NCBI RefSeq assembly: GCF_001758365.1
Contig: NZ_LZFO01000020.1
Location: forward strand, 1 to 41,173
Length of the DNA stretch: 41,173 bases
Direction: 5' to 3'
Source of the DNA: Clostridium acetireducens DSM 10703
GTDB lineage: Bacteria > Bacillota > Clostridia > Clostridiales > Clostridiaceae
Shown: in pieces, positions 36,107-41,173 of the stretch
Position numbering within the stretch: the stretch's first letter is position 1
How the letters are laid out: the number at the start of each line of letters is the position of its first letter
Position numbers and translations under genes: made by a program
Notes under the pieces: generated by a model
Database searches by the model: none
What the model was told of the DNA's origin: nothing
Seen by the model: only the letters and a program-made list of their open reading frames with translations

Positions 36107-36505
36107 ATGGATTTTTCTTCTTTGGTTTTAATGGAAAAAGATAAAGAAACTAATTTTTTAGTAAAAGAAATAGCTAGTTACTCAGTAGGAGATGGAGCAG
36201 AATATATTAAAAAGATGTTCTATGATGGAGAACTAGTAAATGTATATTTTGATACAGACAAAGATGTAGAAGATTGGGAATACTCTGCTATATTTGATTT
36301 ATTTAATAAAGAAGACTTTATTAAAAATAAATATAATATTGAAGATATAGAAGATGAATATAATCCTACTTGGAAAGTGACATTTAAATATGAGGATGAC
36401 TATAGTATAATGGAAAGTAAATTACAGAAATTATGTTTAATTATAAATGAGGAAATTAAAAATGTATTTAAAAGTATAGAGGGAAAAGAAGAATATTATA
36501 AATAA
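36107..36505 (+). CDS. Acidic conserved hypothetical protein (DUF6762-like)
   Basis: The 132-aa acidic soluble protein starts at ATG 36107 behind AAGAGGTG. It contains DGAEYIKKMFYDGELVNVYFDTDKDVEDWEYSAIFDLFNKEDF and EYNPTWKVTFKYEDD. It reminds me of the clostridial DUF6762 family, from memory only. It ends 20 nt before the HD-GYP gene and may be co-transcribed. No function is assigned. Confidence 0.65.
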   Translation: MDFSSLVLMEKDKETNFLVKEIASYSVGDGAEYIKKMFYDGELVNVYFDTDKDVEDWEYSAIFDLFNKEDFIKNKYNIEDIEDEYNPTWKVTFKYEDDYSIMESKLQKLCLIINEEIKNVFKSIEGKEEYYK

Positions 36506-36525
36506 ACATTTGAGGAGTAATTAAT

Positions 36526-37407
36526 ATGAGACTTGAGTTTATTAATAGAGTAAAAGAAAATGATATTTTAGGTAAAAGTATATTAACCAGTGATGGTAAA
36601 ATTTTATTAAGAGGCGGCATAAAACTAACAGAAAATTATATAAAAAAGCTAAAAAGTATGGGAGTATTTTATATATATGTAGAAGATGATAGATTAGATG
36701 ATATAGAAGTGGAAGATGAAAAACTTACTGAATTAAAACAAGTTACTATGAAAAGTATGTCTAATGTAGTAAAGGGTATACATTCTTGTAGAGGTAAACA
36801 AATAAGAGAATCTTTAGTATCTATAGAAGAACTAATAAATTATATAATTGATTTAGGCGATGTGAATAAAAGTTTATATGATATAAAAACTTACGATAAT
36901 TATACATACCTTCACTGTTTAGATACATGCGTTATGGGAGCTTTTTTAGGAATTTCTTCTGGATTAGATGAATATGAATTAAGAGAATTAGGAATAGGTG
37001 CTGTTTTGCATGATATAGGTAAAACAAAAGTTCCTATTAAAATAATAAACAAAAAGGGAAAATTAACTGATGAGGAATTTAATGAAATAAAAAATCACAC
37101 AATATATGGAGGAGAAATGCTAAAAAAAAATTTTATAATGTCTTATCCTATAATAGATATAGTAGAACAACATCATGAAAGAATAGATGGGAGAGGATAT
37201 CCCTATGGATTAAAAGGAAATGAAATTTCAAAATTTGCAAAAATAGTTTCTATATGTGATGTGTATGATGCAGTAAGTACTGATAGATCTTATAGAAAAA
37301 GATTTGGTCCCAATGAATCTTATGAATTAATATTATCAGGAGCAGGAACAAGTTTTGATAAAGATTTGGTACAAAATTTAAGGAAACATTTGCTATTTAT
37401 CCTTTAG
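36526..37407 (+). CDS. HD-GYP domain protein, truncated by frameshift
   Basis: The 293-aa protein has an N-terminal region (~1-110) and an HD-GYP domain (~125-290). Motifs include a Cys-His pair LHCLDTC, the metal pair GAVLHDIGKTKVP, NHTIYGGEML, QHHERIDGRGYP and CDVYDAVSTDRSYRK. This family degrades c-di-GMP. The catalytic core is intact. The ORF ends early at LFIL because one T seems missing in CATTTGCT: with it the frame continues FAIYPLGCGVKL. RBS GAGGAG. Confidence 0.85.
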   Translation: MRLEFINRVKENDILGKSILTSDGKILLRGGIKLTENYIKKLKSMGVFYIYVEDDRLDDIEVEDEKLTELKQVTMKSMSNVVKGIHSCRGKQIRESLVSIEELINYIIDLGDVNKSLYDIKTYDNYTYLHCLDTCVMGAFLGISSGLDEYELRELGIGAVLHDIGKTKVPIKIINKKGKLTDEEFNEIKNHTIYGGEMLKKNFIMSYPIIDIVEQHHERIDGRGYPYGLKGNEISKFAKIVSICDVYDAVSTDRSYRKRFGPNESYELILSGAGTSFDKDLVQNLRKHLLFIL

Positions 37408-37574
37408 GCTGTGGAGTGAAATTATCTAATAAAGAAGAAGGATATGTAGTTAGGCAAAATGAAAATTTTCCAGATAGACCAGTGGTGAGAATTTTAGGAA
37501 ATACTTATTCTTCTTCTTTTTATGAAATAGATCTTCTAAAAAATCCAAATATAGTTATAGAATCTATTATATAA
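37385..37574 (+). pseudogene. Detached C-terminal tail of the HD-GYP protein
   Basis: In the other frame these codons read FAIYPLGCGVKLSNKEEGYVV, then RQNENFPDRPVVRILGNTYSS and NPNIVIESII, the usual tail of clostridial HD-GYP proteins. It is fully open to TAA 37574 and lacks a start. Confidence 0.8.
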
Positions 37575-37598
37575 ATAAAAGTAAAGTAGGTAGAATAC

Positions 37599-38645
37599 AT
37601 GGAATTTTTTATTAAAAGTATTATAGAAAAGTTATGTTCTATATATAAATATGCTGTAATAGAATTAAAATCTAATTACGGATTAAGCAGCATCTGGGCT
37701 GCTATGAAAAAAATAGATGAAAAATTAGTATTTATGGTGTTTGTATCTTTAGAAAATGGTGAAAATATTGATGAATATAATTTAAAGAGAAGTTTAATGG
37801 CAGAATTTAATACTACTAATATAAAAGTAGTAAAAGTATTTTTAAGCCAGAATTTAAAATTAGAAAATGGAACATTAGTAGGTATTGAAAATTTTAATTG
37901 GGGTATTGTAGCTAATTCTTCTTTACTTGTAAATTATATTCAAGGAAAAATGTTATTTTACTCTTCAGATGTTGAAAGTTTTGCATTAGAATTTAATTAT
38001 GCAATGAATTATATTAATTATGAAAAAATGAAATTAAAAGAGAGAAAAAAAGAAACTCTACCCAATGTTACAAAATTTTTAATAATAACAAATGTGTTTT
38101 TATATATAATAACTGCTCTGCTTTCACAGAATTTATTTTATAGTAATATAAATGTGCTTATTTTTTTAGGTGCAAAAGTAAACACTCTTATAATTCAAGG
38201 AGAATACTATAGACTATTTACTTGCATGTTTTTACATGGAGGTCTTCTTCATATAACATTAAATATGTATGCTTTATATGCCATAGGACCTTTTATAGAA
38301 AAAGCTTTTGGTAAAGTAAAGTACATTATAATTTATATTACATCTGGAATTATGGCATCTATTTTTAGTTTTTACTTTTCTAATGGAGTATCTATAGGAG
38401 CTTCAGGAGCTATATTTGGGCTTTTGGGAGCATCTTTAATTTTTTCTTTTAAAATGAAAAATCAAGTAGGAAAAGGTTTTATGAAAAATATTATATCAGT
38501 TATAGTTGTAAACTTAATAATAGGATTTTCTATAGCTAATGTAGATAATTTTGGACATTTAGGAGGTCTTATTGGCGGAATTATAACTTCTTTCTTATTG
38601 TGGGGAGTTAAAAGTAAAAGTGAAACAAATGAAAAAACAGCTTAA
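37599..38645 (+). CDS. Rhomboid-family intramembrane serine protease
   Basis: This 348-aa protein has a soluble N-terminal domain (~1-150) and a six-TM rhomboid core (~158-338). Catalytic Ser269 lies in SIGASGAIFG and His320 in NFGHLGGLIGG; LHITLN (His218, Asn222) forms the oxyanion region. Gram-positive rhomboids with such an N-terminal domain resemble YqgP/GluP. ATG 37599, 24 nt after the HD-GYP tail. Its last 11 residues, KSKSETNEKTA, are encoded in a palindrome arm and are identical to the end of the convergent FtsH-like protein. Confidence 0.9.
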   Translation: MEFFIKSIIEKLCSIYKYAVIELKSNYGLSSIWAAMKKIDEKLVFMVFVSLENGENIDEYNLKRSLMAEFNTTNIKVVKVFLSQNLKLENGTLVGIENFNWGIVANSSLLVNYIQGKMLFYSSDVESFALEFNYAMNYINYEKMKLKERKKETLPNVTKFLIITNVFLYIITALLSQNLFYSNINVLIFLGAKVNTLIIQGEYYRLFTCMFLHGGLLHITLNMYALYAIGPFIEKAFGKVKYIIIYITSGIMASIFSFYFSNGVSIGASGAIFGLLGASLIFSFKMKNQVGKGFMKNIISVIVVNLIIGFSIANVDNFGHLGGLIGGIITSFLLWGVKSKSETNEKTA

Positions 38646-38912
38646 AAAAATTATACAAAATTAAAGGAGTAGTAGTGTAATTGCCACTGTATTGAATAAG
38701 CTCTATAAATTTCTCACTTTAGAAAAACCATTTTGCGTGAAGAACTTTTCACTGTTTGAACGCAGTGAGTTTGAAAAGTTTAGCAAAATGGTTTTTCTAA
38801 AGTGTAGAATTTAAGAGTGAAATTCACTTTAAGTGGTAATTACACTACTACTCCTTTAATTTTGTATAATTTTTTTAAGCTGTTTTTTCATTTGTTTCAC
38901 TTTTACTTTTAA
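38608..38912. repeat. Long palindromic element, family II, copy C (rhomboid/FtsH)
   Basis: A 305-bp palindrome between convergent genes. The outer ~80 nt of the arms are identical and include the last 11 codons of both genes in the same frame. The core (38731-38788) has TTTTGC/GCAAAA where copies A and B have TTTTAC/GTAAAA, a compensatory change. It then has AACTTTTC/GAAAAGTT and ACTG/CAGT. Confidence 0.9.
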
Positions 38913-40647
38913 TATTTTTTATTCCTTTTATGTCTTCGTAGTATAGTGTTTCTTTTGATAAAAGTTCAGTAGTTAATTTTTCTAGTATATTTTTTTCTTT
39001 TAGTATTAATGATTTGGTTTCTTTATATAGAGTATCAATTAAGTTTTTACATTCTTTTATTATATTATCTTGGTTCATGTTTAGAGATTGTAGTTCTTCC
39101 ATGTTTAATAGACCTAGTGTATCTCCCATACCGTAGCGGCTTACCATGTTAAATGCTATATTAGAGCTTTGCTTTAAATCGCTGTAAGCTCCTGTAGTTA
39201 TATAATCCTTTCCAAATATTATTTCTTCTGCAGCTCTACCACCTAGCATTACCATTATTCTCTTTTTTAAATAGTCTTTATTTTGATATAGAGAATCTTC
39301 AGGTATGCTTAAAGTATATCCCCCTGCACCTTTTGTACTAGGTATTATTGTAATTTTTGATACTTTTTCTTTTGGAAGTAATTTAAGAGATACAAGAGCA
39401 TGTCCTGCTTCGTGGAAAGCAGTTATTTTTTTATCTTTTTCTTTAATAAAGTCTCTATTTTTCTTTTCATATCCTGCTATTACTATAGAAAAAGCTTTAT
39501 CTAAGTGATAATTTTCAATAAACTCACTGCTTTCTTTACAAGCTAAAATAGCAGATTCGTTTACTAAGCTTTCAATTTTAGCTCCAGAGAAATAAGCAGT
39601 TTTTTTAGCCCATTCTTTAATATCTATATCTTTTACAGGTTTGTTTTTTAAGTGTAAACATAGTATTTTTTCTCTTGCAGATATATCTGGAAGAGAAATT
39701 TCTATATGTCTATCAAATCTTCCTGGTCTTAAAAGAGCTGGGTCTAGTATGTCCAATCTATTAGTAGCAGCTATAACTACAATGCCTTCTTTTTCATTAA
39801 ATCCAGACATTTCAGTAAGAAGAGCATTTAAAGTTTGATCTCTTTCTTCTGAACCACCACTATTAGAACCTTGTCTTTTTTTACCAATAGCATCTATTTC
39901 ATCTATAAATATAACTGCTTTACCATTATTTCTTGCTTTTTTAAAAAGTTGTCTAATTCTGCTAGCACCAACACCTACATACACTTGTATAAAATCAGAT
40001 CCAGATAATGCATAAAAAGGAACTCCAGCTTCTCCAGCTACTGCTTTTGCTATAAGAGTTTTACCTGTACCTGGTTCACCATACAGAATAATACCTTTAG
40101 GCATTCTTGCACCATAAGAAGTGTATTTTTCAGGATTTTTTAGAAAATCTACAATGTCTTTAACACTTTCTTTGGCTTCTTCATTACCAGCTACATTTTC
40201 AAAATTAAGATTATTATTTTCTACAGAAGCAATTTCCAGGGAATCTACAGAACGTATACCTTTAGAAGCTATTTTTGAAGACTTTATAAGCATTGTAATT
40301 AAAACTGCTAAAGATATAATTAAACTAGATATTGATAAAGAAATTTTTAAATTTGTAGGAGATTTTTCTAACACGGTTACATTTTTTTTCAATAATTCTT
40401 CTTTAAAATTACTTGTTCTTGGATTATCTGTTTCGTACATAGTTCCATCTTGCAACTTAACATTTATTTTTGGAGACTGTGTTATATAAACTTTAGAAAT
40501 TTTTTTCTCATTTAAGTCCTTTAAAAAGTTAGTGTAATTTCTAAAATTATCCTTTGCAAGTAATGTGCTACTTACAATTAAAAAAAACAAGGATAGTATA
40601 GCTGTAATTAATGGAATAAACAAATATTTATTTTTAATTTTATTCAT
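38875..40647 (-). CDS. ftsH: FtsH-like membrane AAA+ metalloprotease
   Basis: The 590-aa protein has two N-terminal TMs (~10-30 and ~104-122) flanking an extracytoplasmic domain. The AAA+ module has Walker A GEPGTGKT (190-197), Walker B VIFIDEID, pore motif YVGVGASRIR and the SRH ATNRLDILDPALLRPGRFDR. The M41 protease has HEAGH (412-416) and the distal Asp in TGAYSDLKQSS. FtsH degrades misfolded membrane proteins and regulators. It is shorter than most and probably not the housekeeping copy. Its last 11 residues lie in palindrome copy C. ATG 40647 follows GAAAGGATGG. Confidence 0.9.
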   Translation of the reverse strand: MNKIKNKYLFIPLITAILSLFFLIVSSTLLAKDNFRNYTNFLKDLNEKKISKVYITQSPKINVKLQDGTMYETDNPRTSNFKEELLKKNVTVLEKSPTNLKISLSISSLIISLAVLITMLIKSSKIASKGIRSVDSLEIASVENNNLNFENVAGNEEAKESVKDIVDFLKNPEKYTSYGARMPKGIILYGEPGTGKTLIAKAVAGEAGVPFYALSGSDFIQVYVGVGASRIRQLFKKARNNGKAVIFIDEIDAIGKKRQGSNSGGSEERDQTLNALLTEMSGFNEKEGIVVIAATNRLDILDPALLRPGRFDRHIEISLPDISAREKILCLHLKNKPVKDIDIKEWAKKTAYFSGAKIESLVNESAILACKESSEFIENYHLDKAFSIVIAGYEKKNRDFIKEKDKKITAFHEAGHALVSLKLLPKEKVSKITIIPSTKGAGGYTLSIPEDSLYQNKDYLKKRIMVMLGGRAAEEIIFGKDYITTGAYSDLKQSSNIAFNMVSRYGMGDTLGLLNMEELQSLNMNQDNIIKECKNLIDTLYKETKSLILKEKNILEKLTTELLSKETLYYEDIKGIKNIKSKSETNEKTA

Positions 40648-40770
40648 GTAACCATCCTTTCTAAAAAAATAAAAGTTTGTTTTGCATAAGGTAATATTAT
40701 TATATTTTTAAAATTAAGTCTAATAAAATTCATAAATTTTGCTAAAGTAATTTTTGTAATAGATTCAAAA

Positions 40771-41168
40771 TATATGATTAAACCTAAAAAAGAACAAATA
40801 AAATAATTAATATACTTTGCAGATAAAAAATAATTAAAAATAATCTGTATAAAAATAATAAGCTAAGCCTCATAAAGAGAGTTTGGAAATAAGTCATTTC
40901 ATTAAGACACTCTAAGAATAAAAAATAAAAAAACTCCTACCCAATTTATGCCCCGTCCTTGGGGCGGAAATTGGCTCATCACGTCCTGTGATGAATTACG
41001 GAGTTTTTTTATTTTTTATTCTAAGAGTGTCTAAAATTCATTCAAATTATTTCCAAACTCTCTTTATGAGGCTTAGCTTATTATTTTTATACAGATTATT
41101 TTTAATTATTTTTTATCTGCAAAGTATATTAATTATTTTATTTGTTCTTTTTTAGGTTTAATCATATA
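40771..41168. repeat. Long palindromic element, family I, copy 2
   Basis: A 398-bp palindrome with the same three-way core as copy 1 in the same orientation (~40927-41010). Its arms carry TCTGTAT/ATACAGA and AGCCTCATA/TATGAGGCT where copy 1 has GCTGTAC/GTACAGC and AGTGGCATA/TATGCCACT. Both arms therefore changed together. It fills the region upstream of the FtsH-like gene, where no ORF is seen (40648-41173). Confidence 0.88.
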
Positions 41169-41173
41169 AAAAT

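Overview
The window is strongly AT-rich and reads like a low-GC Firmicute of the genus Clostridium sensu stricto (C. botulinum/sporogenes/tetani-like). The evidence is HydE of an [FeFe] hydrogenase, a run of CWB2 cell-wall proteins, SLAP-domain proteins, a c-di-GMP-II riboswitch, and Clostridium-style ribosome binding sites with frequent GTG/TTG starts. The species cannot be fixed from the sequence alone. No rRNA, tRNA, CRISPR array or intact IS was seen.

Layout. 1-2.5 kb: a minus-strand chemoreceptor gene, broken by a one-base frameshift, behind a c-di-GMP-II riboswitch. 2.5-8.8 kb: a small membrane protein, a three-gene MacAB-like ABC efflux operon, a YnzC/DUF896 protein and a YhgE/Pip protein. 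8.8-10.1 kb: a 'gene desert' bounded by a 41-bp inverted repeat; it holds what looks like a type I toxin-antitoxin pair, a pair of 27-bp direct repeats and a 49-aa membrane peptide. 10.1-15.7 kb: an AI-2E transporter, then folE - HD hydrolase - folP - folBK - TM1266-type regulator - hydE. 15.7-17.6 kb: a minus-strand TPP riboswitch-thiF-tenI operon convergent with hydE. 17.7-34.3 kb: a surface-protein island of four CWB2 proteins, one 1614-aa Ig-like protein, a REC-STAS regulator, an SbsA-like Ig protein and two cytoplasmic SLAP-domain proteins. 34.7-40.6 kb: MntP/YtaF-like, Fur-family, small unknown proteins, a frameshifted HD-GYP phosphodiesterase, a rhomboid protease and an FtsH-like protease.

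The most unusual content is a set of five very long palindromes (about 300-400 bp each) from two sequence families. Family I lies at 28-381 and 40771-41168. Family II lies at 15668-15965, 34268-34586 and 38608-38912. Each family has a conserved hairpin core. The outer arms are locus-specific, yet nearly or exactly self-complementary within each copy. In all three family II copies the arms run into coding sequence: the rhomboid and FtsH proteins, encoded convergently, both end in the same 11 residues (KSKSETNEKTA); the ends of hydE and tenI share an arm; and the 3' end of the second SLAP gene is duplicated in inverted form downstream of itself. This suggests a hairpin element that creates, or is amplified with, inverted copies of its host flanks, with arms then kept alike by arm-to-arm conversion.

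Several genes point to c-di-GMP and cell-surface biology: the c-di-GMP-II switch in front of the chemoreceptor, the HD-GYP protein, and the S-layer-type surface proteins with SLAP assembly factors. Both c-di-GMP-linked genes carry a one-base loss in a short homopolymer, so either they are real lesions or they are assembly errors.
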